Assembly (NCBI GenBank): GCA_944472135.2
Contig: OX235262.1
Location: 168,639,509 to 168,703,508, forward strand
Length of the DNA stretch: 64,000 bases
Source: Trichobilharzia regenti
Taxonomy: Eukaryota > Platyhelminthes > Trematoda > Strigeidida > Schistosomatidae
Direction of reading: 5' to 3'
Shown: positions 10,089-19,164 of the stretch, in pieces
Numbering within the stretch: position 1 is the stretch's first letter
Layout: every line of letters begins with the position of its first letter
Made by a program: the position numbers and the translations under genes
Notes under the pieces: model-generated
Database searches by the model: none
The model's input: only the letters and a program-made list of their open reading frames with translations
Told to the model about the DNA's origin: nothing

Positions 10089-11396
10089 ATGGAGAAAGTA
10101 ATCAAAGACCAAATGTCAGACTACTTTCTAAAACATAAACTCATCAACCTGTCACAACACGGATTCCTCAAAAAAAGATCTTGCGTCACTTGCCATATAG
10201 ACTTTTTCAACGAAGTCACCTATAGAAGAGATAGGAGAGAGCTAGTGATTATCCTCTATTTCGATATAAGGAAAGCCTTCGACAGAGTCCCACATAGTCT
10301 GTTAGTCGGTAGGCTATGCTCACTAGGGATACGCAACCCCCTCTACAATTGGATAAAATCATTTCTCTATGACAGGAATCAGACAACTAAAGTTGGCTCA
10401 ATGACCTCCAGACCTAGACCAATCAGCAGTGGTGTCATCCAGGGGAGTGTATTGGGACCCCTTCTTTTCATTATATACATAAACAGTATATGTGAATGTT
10501 TTAGTATAGGCAAGCCAATACTGTATGCAGATGACTTGAAGGTGACATATACCTGCACAAATACAGATATCGGCCCAACTATGAACTCCATACATGAAGA
10601 ATTAGCAAAAATGGATAGATGGTGTGACACGTGGAGACTTGAGTTTAATGTTGAAAAGTGTGGATGGCTCTGCATAGGCTGTTCCAACCTTGACCTCAAC
10701 CTAGCAATTCAGGGCCACAAAATCCCCCGACTCAAATCTGTACTAGACCTAGGACTGAAATATTCACACAATCTATCATTTTCAGAGCATATCTCGAATC
10801 AAGTGTCGAAATCACGCAGGCTTATTGGTTTCCTACTCAGGAACTTCTACAGAAACGAGTCCAGAATACTACTGTACAAGGTATGTGTGCGCCCACTCCT
10901 AGATTACTGCTCATTTATATTCAGCAGTACACGCATAGAAGACAAACTGAAAGTAGAAGGAGTACAGAGGTACTTCACGCGAAAAGTACTCGGAACCGAT
11001 AACGGCACAAACTACTCTACCAGATGTGAAATCCTGGGACTAGAAACATTATGGTTAAGGCGACTGCGACTAAATCTGTTACTCTTCTATAAGCTTCTTA
11101 ACCAAATAGTGTATACCCCTGCTAACTATACTCGGTTCTCAGGTAACACAGGATACAACCTTAGGCACACTAAAGGTACAGTGGCTATAGAACCATGTAA
11201 AACAGCCACCAGGCAAAAGTTTTTCTTGATTAGGTATGCCCAAATATGGAACAAACTACCTGAGAAAATACGACTAGCAAGCACATTGGCCTCCTTTGAA
11301 AAGGCACTTAATGATACACTAAGTGAGTTTGTAATTGATACCAATGGTAATTCCCATGTAAGAGTCTCAGAAATCATAGGCCCATTTAATGTATGA
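10089..11396 (+). pseudogene. CR1-A ORF2, reverse transcriptase and C-terminus
   Basis: 435 open codons with RT motifs in order: HGFLKKRSC, LYFDIRKAFDRVPH, SSGVIQGSVLGPLLF, LYADDLKV (catalytic YADD) and the CR1 C-terminal tail. It lacks the endonuclease, which sits in another frame upstream; a 2-base deletion near 10005 separates this part from the upstream frame. Predicted protein is identical to that of 38786-40093. On its own it is probably not a gene. Confidence 0.85.
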
Positions 11397-12684
11397 ACTC
11401 AGAGACTACACCTGTTGTTTGTTTTGTCTCTATTTATAATTCCAGACAAAAAAGCAGCAGTCATGACAATAACACCCATTCAATCAAGAGTCGATCAAAC
11501 TATGTCTACCTGATACAAAGGGCGAACCATAATCAACATACGAATGAAATATGAGAAAACAAGGTAGAAACTTACCGCAACACCACATGAAAAGATAAAA
11601 GTTACTTGGACATCATTTATAATCCACCAACTGGTCTCCTACCCAAAAAGAATGCGGCGATGTTTTATCCAAAAAGGCGAGGAAATACATAAACCCACAG
11701 CAGCTGTTGTTAACACTCAGTGGGGGTAGGAGACAACAAAGTAATCCTTTCAAAGCATATGTATACTTCAAATGGGCACAGGGACTTTGTGGAATACGTT
11801 ATAATCCAAATCACTGCCTCTACAGCGCCAATAAACCTGGATATCTATGATATTACGAAAACATGCTGAAAGCTGCATCTCAGATCAAGTTGACTCATTT
11901 GATGGTAATGATCTCCTCCTGCGTGCCTTATTCGACATATTGAATGGAATGGTTCGCAGTTAATCTGGTACTAGATCGAAAGGAATAGAAAAATTCACCG
12001 GTTGCTGAATCAAAAGTACTTCTCTGCATGTTTAACTGTATTCTAACCACTCAAATTCCATGAACGATCCAAATCTACCATTTGAAGACGCTGGCGAACA
12101 TGCTGTAAATGAGTATTCATGATCTGAAATGAAGAAGCAACTGGTTTTCAACATTTTTCTGAACTTACGAATACAGTCCGCCATGCAGACACAAATGGAG
12201 CAAATGGAGAATTCTGGAATCGACCTCGACACCATTTGATGCAGTAAAACAACTTAATATGACCTTATCTAGTTTTCGTATCCACGGTCAAATTTCTTTC
12301 CTGTTATAAAACTAAAATAAGACTGCTGAAAAATGGAATAAATATATCACTGATCTCAACATAATACATCAATAAACTTCAAACCAAGGGTGTTGCTCAC
12401 AACAAAGTTATATAGGAGAATTGACTTCAAGCTTTTTTTCCCAGATATCCGTATTACATTCATCTGATGTCTGGTTTGTTTTTAATGCGAAGACAATATT
12501 TCTATATCTCTTTATGTGCTACACAGACTTTATAGCAGACTGTTCCGACTGACTCTCATGTCAGAGAGAACAACCAAACTGTAAATTCATCATACATCTA
12601 ATTATGTGTAATTTATATAATAACTTATCCATGCCTGTACAATTGGTGTGTTCCTGCATAAACAGGAAGAAATATATATTATAA
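11397..12684 (+). other. 3' untranslated region and tail of CR1-A copy 1
   Basis: Non-coding. It contains a stem (CCAGATATC at 12441 with GATGTCTGG at 12466-12474) followed by TTTTTAATGCGAAGACAATATT, a block shared with other CR1 families here. It ends with GCCTGTACAATTGGTG, a small hairpin (TTCCTG/CAGGAA, 12651-12668) and a TA-rich tail. Position 12044 is the outer edge of the inverted repeat. Confidence 0.75.
12441..12474 (+). ncRNA. Conserved 3'UTR stem-loop of CR1 elements (one of several copies)
   Basis: Stem CCAGATATC/GATGTCTGG, nine pairs with one G-U. Equivalent stems: 26223-26258 and 26355-26390 (CCCAAGTA/TACTTGGG), 45108-45143 on the minus strand (CCCAAGTAT/ATACTTGGG), 59834-59868 (CCAGG/CCTGG), 41182-41216 (one mismatch) and 53602-53641 (degenerate). 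Base changes on both sides keep pairing. The following TTTTTGTTAATGCGAAGACAATATT is nearly invariant. A role in RT recognition of the LINE RNA is inference. Confidence 0.55.
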
Positions 12685-13196
12685 CGTCTTTGGCAAGAAG
12701 TTAAATCAGGTACAATCCTGATATTGGTGTAGGGTGTTGAGGAGCCAAGAGTTTTGCCAGACTCCAAAAATTTCTTAGCTAGGTCAATAGACTTAAATTT
12801 GAAGAGCACAGGACATGGGTGGTTTGCGGATTTCTTACGAAGACGCAGAACCTGGCAGTCAGATACTGAAATGTTGCATGCCTGTAGACAGATTGCTTTA
12901 AGTTTGATAATAGGTACATTGTCTGGTATATTATATCCTAAAACATTGTATGAGGACATGACCCTCTTTACAGCCTCTGCAGTTAAAAAGTCTAGCAGGC
13001 GCTCAGATTTGAGGAGTGAATCTAAGCAAATTTCTTGTGATGGATCACAAAGTTGGAGGAAAGGAGTGATACTTTCAAACTTATCCTGCAGGTCTGTTAT
13101 GGATTTCTGAAGGATCTTTAGATCACTAGTGTTACGGGCTACGTTATCGATTAGTTCCTCCATTAAGTTTGGTACTATAACTCTCGGTGTATCCAA
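12685..13196 (-). pseudogene. CR1-type ORF1 fragment, left arm
   Basis: Reads from 13196 downwards: VIVPNLMEELID, a coiled-coil-like stretch, then YNVLGYNIPDNVP, CQVLRLRKKS and CPVLFKF, the same ORF1 domain order as 5192-6100. It stops at the target duplication TATATTATAA (12675-12684), where CR1-A 3' sequence is inserted. Its start is fused to a CR1-A ORF2 piece at 13197. The mirror copy is 34260-34769. Confidence 0.75.
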
Positions 13197-13424
13197 GTTT
13201 CAGGGTAGGTTTCGGTCACTAGTGAGATATTAAATATTCTAAGTAATAATACAATCATATCCGTACCACCGTTTTTGTATATGACGGATGGTATATCGTC
13301 TATCCCACAACTACTGTTAGCTTTTAATGTCCTTACCGCCGATGCTATATTTTGTATATTAAAGTTTATTTCACCTAACTTGTAGATATTTTCGCAGGTT
13401 ATGTCGAGAATTGGGGACGGATGT
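13197..13424 (-). pseudogene. Fragment of CR1-A ORF2 (linker before RT), left arm
   Basis: Reverse complement matches 9760-9995 and 34023-34259 (PSPILDITCENNYKLGEINFNIQNIAS). A BEL-like element is inserted at its end; the last bases of the fragment continue after the element at 17415. Confidence 0.8.
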
Positions 13425-13791
13425 TGTCAATGGAGTTGAAGATTGAACGATCAATTCTTGGTTGTTTGCTCAAAATCAACTTCCTCGATTTTCGCGGAGG
13501 CATCAATACGACAGTCATCGTCTCATCGGTCGCTGTTCAGAAAGAAGATTGAAACATCGTCAGAAGTAACATAACGATTTATTATTGTAATATTTGTTTA
13601 CAGACCTTAGTTTTCTTAGTTTGCTTAGTGATACTTGATTTATATGCTGGTGTAACAATACATAATACTCAAGTCAACAATTGGTGTTTTCGTCCGTTGT
13701 TACTAAGCGTTTCTCAGAAATCTTCTAAGAACAGCGTGGGCCCGAGCGTAGCGAGAGCTGGGCATTAACGGTTTATGAGACTTTGATGACA
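13425..13791 (+). repeat. 5' LTR of BEL-like copy 2
   Basis: TGTCAATGGAGTTGAAG ... TTTGATGACA. Contains an inverted repeat near its start (AAGATTGA / TCAATTCTT). The leader that follows begins GTTTCTGACGA. A TGGCGGATTCAAAC about 26 bases inside could be the primer site, but its distance from the LTR makes this uncertain. Confidence 0.92.
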
Positions 13792-13935
13792 GTTTCTGAC
13801 GATAAAAACAGATCTGGCGGATTCAAACAGTTGGTGAAAGTTTGGATAGTCGCCGTTCATCTTTCCTGGTGCCGGTCAAGTCCTCTTTGAACAAGCAATA
13901 TCTGGAACTTTTTTGGAATTTGGTCAAGTTCAACA

Positions 13936-15891
13936 ATGCCTGGGTCAAAGAAGGGACAGAGTGTCTTGGATGCAAACAGGAAAGTAAGTCATGGTGACTT
14001 GTCTGTTAATTGTAACGATGTGTCTGATGTTAAGTATGACATGGTTGATGTTACTGTTTCGCCGTTCAGGGATAATAGGAACATCAAACTCCCTAAATTA
14101 GAACCACGATGTTTTGATGGAAACCCGGCTGATTATTTACAATTTGTAAAGGAGTTTGAGATCATGTTGAGTGGTTTTTTATTAAATGATGAATTGAAAT
14201 TGATGTATTTGATGAGATATTGCACTGGAGATGCTGCAAGAGCTATACAGTGTTGTAAGTTTATGAAGCCAAAGGAGGGCTACGATGAGGCTATGAGCAT
14301 ATTACGCCAAAGGTTTGGAAGACCCTCGATGATTGCAGGGAAATTATTCGAGGCTGTTAAGGGTAATGGTGGTCAATTACAGGATGACTCCCAGGCACTC
14401 ACTGAGTTTTTAGATAATTTGCTAATTTACAAGAATGGAATGATTTCGATGAATCGAATGAGTGACCTCAACTCGAGTTTTATACTAGAAGTAATAGCAA
14501 GACGTCTACCTACTCGACTGCAAAGGAAGTGGGTGAAGATAAGCTCCCGTATGGAGGATGAGGGTATCGAGCCAAAGTTTGATGATATCCTGAAACTGGT
14601 AAATACTAGTGTCAATCAATCTATGAGCAAGTTCGCCAGTCTGTTAGATCTCACCCCTAGAATAGAGCAGTCTGAGGGTAAAACGCACTCATTGATGACG
14701 AATAAGCCTCAGAGAGGTGGATATCGAGAAGGCTCCATGATGTCTAGTAATGCATATAGACCTAGTGAGTGTAACAGGTTTCGTAGTACATCCTCAACAG
14801 ATAAGTTACAAGATGCAAGACAAACACGGCTTTGTTTTACACGTGTGCAAGAGGTGCATACAGAAGTGAACTGTGAACCAGTGAGCAAGTTCAGTGATAA
14901 GCTAAATGTAAACTCCAGGTCTGACTCCGAATTGTGTGACGATAACGGTGTTGTGAAGAAGTCTGTAGTTGCAACTGGTAAGCCGTTGTTGAATAGAGTG
15001 TCACAGAATAGAGTTACTGCTTCAGAGTGGAGTTCTGACTCCACAAGTTTACAAAGTATAACTAGTCAGAGTGAAGATATAAAACCTTTAATGATTTTTG
15101 AGGAGGAACCAAAATTGTCTACTTCTGTTATTAAAGAGTTTGAAAATGATGAACTTGACGGTAAATTGAATATTTGTGGTAATGATCATGATAGTGCAGA
15201 TTTGTCTTTGGTTGATCATTATGAGATGCGGGATATGCCTACTACTGCTAAGTTAAATAAAGGTTCTGTACAACTACAACGTGAAGTAGAATTGAACGCA
15301 GATGCAGTTCCAGAAGGTGTGCATACTTGTGAGACAGTCAGTGTAATTGATCAGCGTGTAGCCCACCTATCATCAGATGATAGTGCTAAACCCGAACTAG
15401 TAGTGAAAGACAGCAGTGGTGGTAATCTTGCAGTTGGACAACTATCTGAGAGCCGAACAAGAACAGCTTCTGATCCACCACTAAGTTCATCACCTTGTGT
15501 CACTCAGTCATCGTTGGTGCTGTCATCCACAATGAAACAGACACCCATCAACTCAAGTATCTTGTGCAATGACTATGGTAGTATCAGTTCGTTTGAAAGG
15601 ACGAATATCAATGGTCAGTTTAGTGTGGATAAGCCAAGTGTAAAGGAGAGAGTTATTGTTAAATTGACTTGCACGAATAAAGGCATTTCTAGTTTCAAGT
15701 TACTATTTGAATGTTATTATCTTTGGTGTAAATTACTCTGTTTCTATACTTGGTTGATGAGATATGTCGTGTGTTTGTTGGTCATCTATATTCTACGATA
15801 CAATGACATGGGCGTGTTGCCGTTCAGATTTGAGGATATAGCTGATAGAAGGAAGTTAGCAAATGAACTCTGCGACGATTTTCCAACCTAG
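13936..15891 (+). CDS. Gag-like protein of BEL/Pao-like element, intact 651 codons
   Basis: Likely structural (capsid-type) protein that would package element RNA. The start ATG (MPGSKKGQSVLD) is conserved in all copies. Residues about 55-215 match DUF1759 of Pao/BEL gag (FDGNPADY, YLMRYCTGDAARAIQCC, RQRFGRPSMIAGKL, EFLDNLL). Residues about 230-560 are Ser/Thr/Glu-rich and probably disordered; no CCHC knuckle and no protease motif are seen. Residues about 590-625 form one or two hydrophobic segments (LLFECYYLWCKLLCFY, RYVVCLLVIYILR), followed by a polar end. A gag of this family normally continues into protease/RT; here it ends by a stop and a long non-coding region. The membrane-like tail is the odd part. 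Confidence 0.85.
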   Translation: MPGSKKGQSVLDANRKVSHGDLSVNCNDVSDVKYDMVDVTVSPFRDNRNIKLPKLEPRCFDGNPADYLQFVKEFEIMLSGFLLNDELKLMYLMRYCTGDAARAIQCCKFMKPKEGYDEAMSILRQRFGRPSMIAGKLFEAVKGNGGQLQDDSQALTEFLDNLLIYKNGMISMNRMSDLNSSFILEVIARRLPTRLQRKWVKISSRMEDEGIEPKFDDILKLVNTSVNQSMSKFASLLDLTPRIEQSEGKTHSLMTNKPQRGGYREGSMMSSNAYRPSECNRFRSTSSTDKLQDARQTRLCFTRVQEVHTEVNCEPVSKFSDKLNVNSRSDSELCDDNGVVKKSVVATGKPLLNRVSQNRVTASEWSSDSTSLQSITSQSEDIKPLMIFEEEPKLSTSVIKEFENDELDGKLNICGNDHDSADLSLVDHYEMRDMPTTAKLNKGSVQLQREVELNADAVPEGVHTCETVSVIDQRVAHLSSDDSAKPELVVKDSSGGNLAVGQLSESRTRTASDPPLSSSPCVTQSSLVLSSTMKQTPINSSILCNDYGSISSFERTNINGQFSVDKPSVKERVIVKLTCTNKGISSFKLLFECYYLWCKLLCFYTWLMRYVVCLLVIYILRYNDMGVLPFRFEDIADRRKLANELCDDFPT

Positions 15892-17042
15892 GGCGTCAAC
15901 CTGAGAAGGGTTGTAGGCGTACTGCTGTAAGTCCTACAATTCTTCAAAGGGTAGCGCATCAATGAGCAGTCCAATGTGCTTGGTGTGTGATTTTGTACAT
16001 ATGTTCATATTGTATATACTGAATTGATATCATCTGTCATCTAGCTGTTGGTAATTCTGTTTGTGTCCGGACGACTTCCACTTGGATCATCAACCTGAGA
16101 AGGAATGTAGGCGTACTGCTGTAAGTCCTACAGTTCTTCAAGGGTAGTTTGTCGTGTCAGAATCCACAACATTTGATGTGTTGATTGTACATATGTTTGT
16201 GTTAAATAGTTGTGTGAGTTCCAATTGATGTAATTGTTGGTTAATCTTGTTTGTGTCTGGACATTCCACAACTTACAATCGTCAACCTGTGAAGGGTTGT
16301 AGGCGTACTGGTGTAAGTCCTGCAATTCTTCAAAGGAATTCCACCAAGACATGATCGGCGAGGTTGTTTGTACTATTTGTATATACGTGTGGTGTGTCAT
16401 ATCAATTGGTGTATTTTGGATTCATTGTGTTTACTTGTTGTTTTCGTGTCTTGTTGTTATTGCGTAATTTTGTTAAAATTTTCGTCGTGATTATTTCTGA
16501 AGTTGTTTCGAGTCTTCTACATCCATGAATGAATTGATTGATGTTAAGGACAGCAGATGGGTCGTATACGCCGGGGAGGCTAGGCTATTGCTGAGAATGA
16601 AATGCACACGGAGATAATTGTTAGCTGCGGTCCGACACGCCGGGGAGAAAGAGTGTAAACGACTGAGGCTCGCATGCGTCACCGCTACTAGAACTGAGGC
16701 AGAATGAGTGACAAGCGATTTCAGTGATAATTGATAGTGAATAGAAAAGAGGATGCTTGAAGAGTATCATGAGGTGCTGCTATGGTCACGTTGCATTCTG
16801 CAAGAGTCATTCTAGTAAGTGGCGATTGTGTTGCAAGATGTCAAGAGGAGGTCTCTGTCTGGAGGCGCAGGTCGTCATTGATGTGTGAGATTGTGCTGTG
16901 GGTATGCTTGTGGTGTGTTGGCTTTTCTGTTTGTTTTCCATTTCAGCTCTGTCCGTGTGACCCAGGTTCTCGCAATGGCATCCAAGTCAACGTGCATTGG
17001 TCGTGAAGGAAAAAAGGGTTGGATCCCTTTTTTGCCGGGGAG
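15892..17042 (+). other. 3' non-coding region of BEL-like copy 2 with three hairpin modules
   Basis: Modules at 15894-15945, 16087-16139 and 16280-16331 each read CAACCTG(A/T)GAAGG...GTAGGCGTACTG(C/G)TGTAAGTCCT(A/G)CA...TTC, about 190 bases apart and separated by related spacers with TGTTTGTGTC(C/T)GGAC. Each folds as TTGTAGG/CCTACAA or a variant with an outer GAAG/CTTC. The rest to the LTR has no conserved ORF. Purine-rich GCCGGGGAG (17034-17042) abuts the 3' LTR. Confidence 0.75.
15894..15945 (+). ncRNA. Hairpin module 1 of BEL-like 3' region
   Basis: Stem TTGTAGG (15911-15917) with CCTACAA (15933-15939), outer GAAG (15905-15908) with CTTC (15942-15945), loop CGTACTGCTGTAAGT. Modules 2 and 3 keep the pairing with base changes (TGTAGG/CCTACA; TTGTAGG/CCTGCAA with a G-U). 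Role unknown; packaging or export signals are possible (inference). Confidence 0.5.
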
Positions 17043-17409
17043 TGTCAATGGAGTTGAAGATTGAACGATCAATTCTTGGTTGTTTGCTCAAAATCAACTT
17101 CCTCGATTTTCGCGGAGGCATCAATACGACAGTCATCGTCTCATCGGTCGCTGTTCAGAAAGAAGATTGAAACATCGTCAGAAGTAACATAACGATTTAT
17201 TATTGTAATATTTGTTTTCAGACCTTAGTTTTCTTAGTTTGCTTAGTGATACTTGATTTATATGCTGGTGTAACAATACATAATACTCAAGTCAACAATT
17301 GGTGTTTTCGTCCGTTGTTACTAAGCGTTTCTCAGAAATCTTCTAAGAACAGCGTGGGCCCGAGCGTAGCGAGAGCTGGGCATTAACGGTTTATGAGACT
17401 TTGATGACA
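17043..17409 (+). repeat. 3' LTR of BEL-like copy 2
   Basis: 367 bp, same ends as the 5' LTR; followed by target duplication GATGT and then the resumed CR1 sequence TGCTTTC. Confidence 0.92.
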
Positions 17410-17414
17410 GATGT

Positions 17415-18127
17415 GCTTTCTTGTTATCATATGCATAAAGTATGAAATTGTAGTAATAATAGTAACCCCTGATGATATACAAGGTGATAGGTGTGAATAA
17501 AGGGGGCGCAGAGGGTCTAACAGTATAGCCTTTGCCCATTTTGTACAGGAATTCATATGCCTCTCAACTATAATATTGGCGAGCTCACTCGGTGGCAGAC
17601 CACAAGCCCTACTCACAGCATTTAATACTCTTCGTAATATGATATTATCTTTTTTGAGAAGCCCAGGAAAGATTAATGGAGAGCAATAGAGTACAATTGG
17701 TAGAATACAGGAGTTTAAAAATTGCAAAACTAAAGGTTGGTTGATACCTGATTGTCTTAACTTTTTAATGTAGAAGGTAAGATGAAACATTTTCTCAGAG
17801 ATAGATAAGATGTGGGATGACCATGAAAGGTCATAGGAAAGAACTAATCCAAGGTACTTGATGCTTGACTTGGTTTCAGTTTCCTCGTCATCTATGCCAC
17901 AGGCATCATGGGAACTACCTAGTTCATGTAAGTCACGTCGATGCTTGAAAGTAAAGTTAACTGCCTGACATTTGGAAGGATTTAACATAAGAACATTCGA
18001 CTTAGACCACTTGTTGATGTCCAACAGAAAGCTATTAAGTTTGGAGCTGTCGGACTCGGAAGTGATAGGCAGTGATACAGTCAGATCATCTGCATATTTG
18101 ACAAAGTAAGTTTCGTTTAAATGAGGC
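17415..18127 (-). pseudogene. CR1-B (distinct LINE lineage) reverse transcriptase C-terminal part, left arm
   Basis: Minus-strand frame from about 18127: PHLNETYFVKYADDLTVSLP (catalytic YADD), then LMLNPSKCQAVNFTF, IKYLGLVLSYDLSWSSHI and LPIVLYCSPLIFPGLLKK, the usual palm/thumb continuation of a LINE RT. It is separated from its N-terminal part by the RTE fragment 18137-19155. A few bases at the 17415 end belong to CR1-A. Not a working gene. Confidence 0.8.
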
Positions 18128-18136
18128 AGGTTGTGT

Positions 18137-19155
18137 CTGTCTGTCTGTTTTCGACATAGAACTTTGCACAAATGTGCGGAAGTTCAAGTCGCCACATTCC
18201 GTGTAGCACGCGAAGCAAGAGAAGAAAGTACAAGAAAAGCATAATAGAGACAGTGAGCAGAGGTGTGAGACAAAGGAGTAATAAAGAAATGCAAAACAGT
18301 TTCATTGAAGATCATAAGTCACAGGGAGTGGATGCATCTGCGCCACTGAGAACGGTTTTGAGCCATGTCACCAATTGTTTCAACCATAGTTTTTACCGTC
18401 CCGAGGACCCCAGCCTGGAAGTCTACACCTTCCTACGAGGCTTAGACCAACTGTTGTGGATTTCATTGACTGATGCCAAGTTTCTGTTTGACCGCCGCTA
18501 GCTTGTTTCCAGCCTGACCCTATATCCGCTAACATAGCTCGTTGAGGGAGGCGATGACTTGGCATACGTAACACATGTCCTAACCATCTCAGTCGATGTA
18601 GCTTCACGACTTCGTCGATTGATTTCCCCTGTTTACCTAGAACTCTACGCCTAACCTCAATGTTGCTCACCTTATTATGCCACTTTACACGGGAAATAGA
18701 ACGCAGGCACCTATGATCAAAGACAGCTAGTCTTTTCATGTCTTCCACTCTCAGTGGCCAGGTCTCACAGCTGGCCATAAAGGAGGACGGAGCGGACTGA
18801 TGAGCAGTACATCCGCCCTTTGGTCGATAGTCGAACATCTCGTCTGCGCCAGAGTCGGCGTAAACTAACAAATGCGAAACGAGCCCCTTGTATTCGTGCT
18901 GAGATTTCGTCAGAGATCAGCCCGTTGGGGCTGATGGTACTTCCCAAATAAGTGAAGCGGTCAACGTGCTCTACCACTTCACTTCCTATTTTTAAACTAG
19001 GCGTCGATGTAGTCCAGTCCTGTAACATTATCTTGCATTTGGCGGGAGCGAATCGCATGCCAAACATTCGTAGATTGCTGTTCAAGGTGTTTAGAAGACT
19101 CTGCGTTTTGTCAGCGTCTTCACCTAGAAGGACTATATCGTCTAGATTGTCGTCT
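18137..19155 (-). mobile_element. RTE (SR2-type) fragment inserted in CR1-B, left arm
   Basis: Encodes DDIVLLGEDADKTQ through LRWLGHVLRMP on the minus strand and ends in a GACA repeat at the 18137 side. The duplicated target AGGTTGTGT flanks it (18128-18136 and 19156-19164). The reading frame is broken near 18775, where the sequence matches the fragment at 7696-8731 (CTCACAGCTGGCC) and not its mirror in the right arm. Confidence 0.85.
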
Positions 19156-19164
19156 AGGTTGTGT

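Larger units (their letters stand above)
4872..12684 (+). mobile_element. CR1-type non-LTR retrotransposon, CR1-A copy 1 (interrupted)
   Basis: Runs 5'UTR, ORF1 (5192-7411), ORF2 (7530-11396), 3'UTR and a short AT-rich tail. Both ORFs are broken: ORF1 by a SINE-like insertion at about 6127-6561, ORF2 by an RTE fragment at 7696-8731 and two frameshifts. The nearly full-length relative at 54636-60176 is the reference for these breaks. The last 640 bases (12045-12684) also form the outer end of the large inverted repeat, so the element may be a composite joined at 12044. Confidence 0.8.
13425..17409 (+). mobile_element. Complete gag-only BEL/Pao-like LTR element, copy 2
   Basis: 3,985 bp. Both LTRs are 367 bp (13425-13791, 17043-17409), start TG and end CA, and differ visibly only near TTTACAG/TTTTCAG. 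The flanks carry the 5-bp duplication GATGT (13420-13424, 17410-17414). The right arm of the inverted repeat has the unoccupied site GACGGATGTGCTTTG (reverse strand of about 34023-34038). The only long ORF is the 651-codon gag-like gene. An intact but pol-less element, so mobility requires enzymes in trans from an autonomous BEL relative. Confidence 0.92.

Noticed and set aside
12754..13110. Plus-strand 118-codon ORF (and mirror 34344-34700)
   Set aside because: Antisense to the CR1-type ORF1, duplicated only because the arms are duplicated.
13792..13840. TGGCGGATTCAAAC in the BEL leader as tRNA primer site
   Set aside because: It starts about 26 bases from the LTR and I cannot match a full tRNA 3' end; mentioned only as a possibility.
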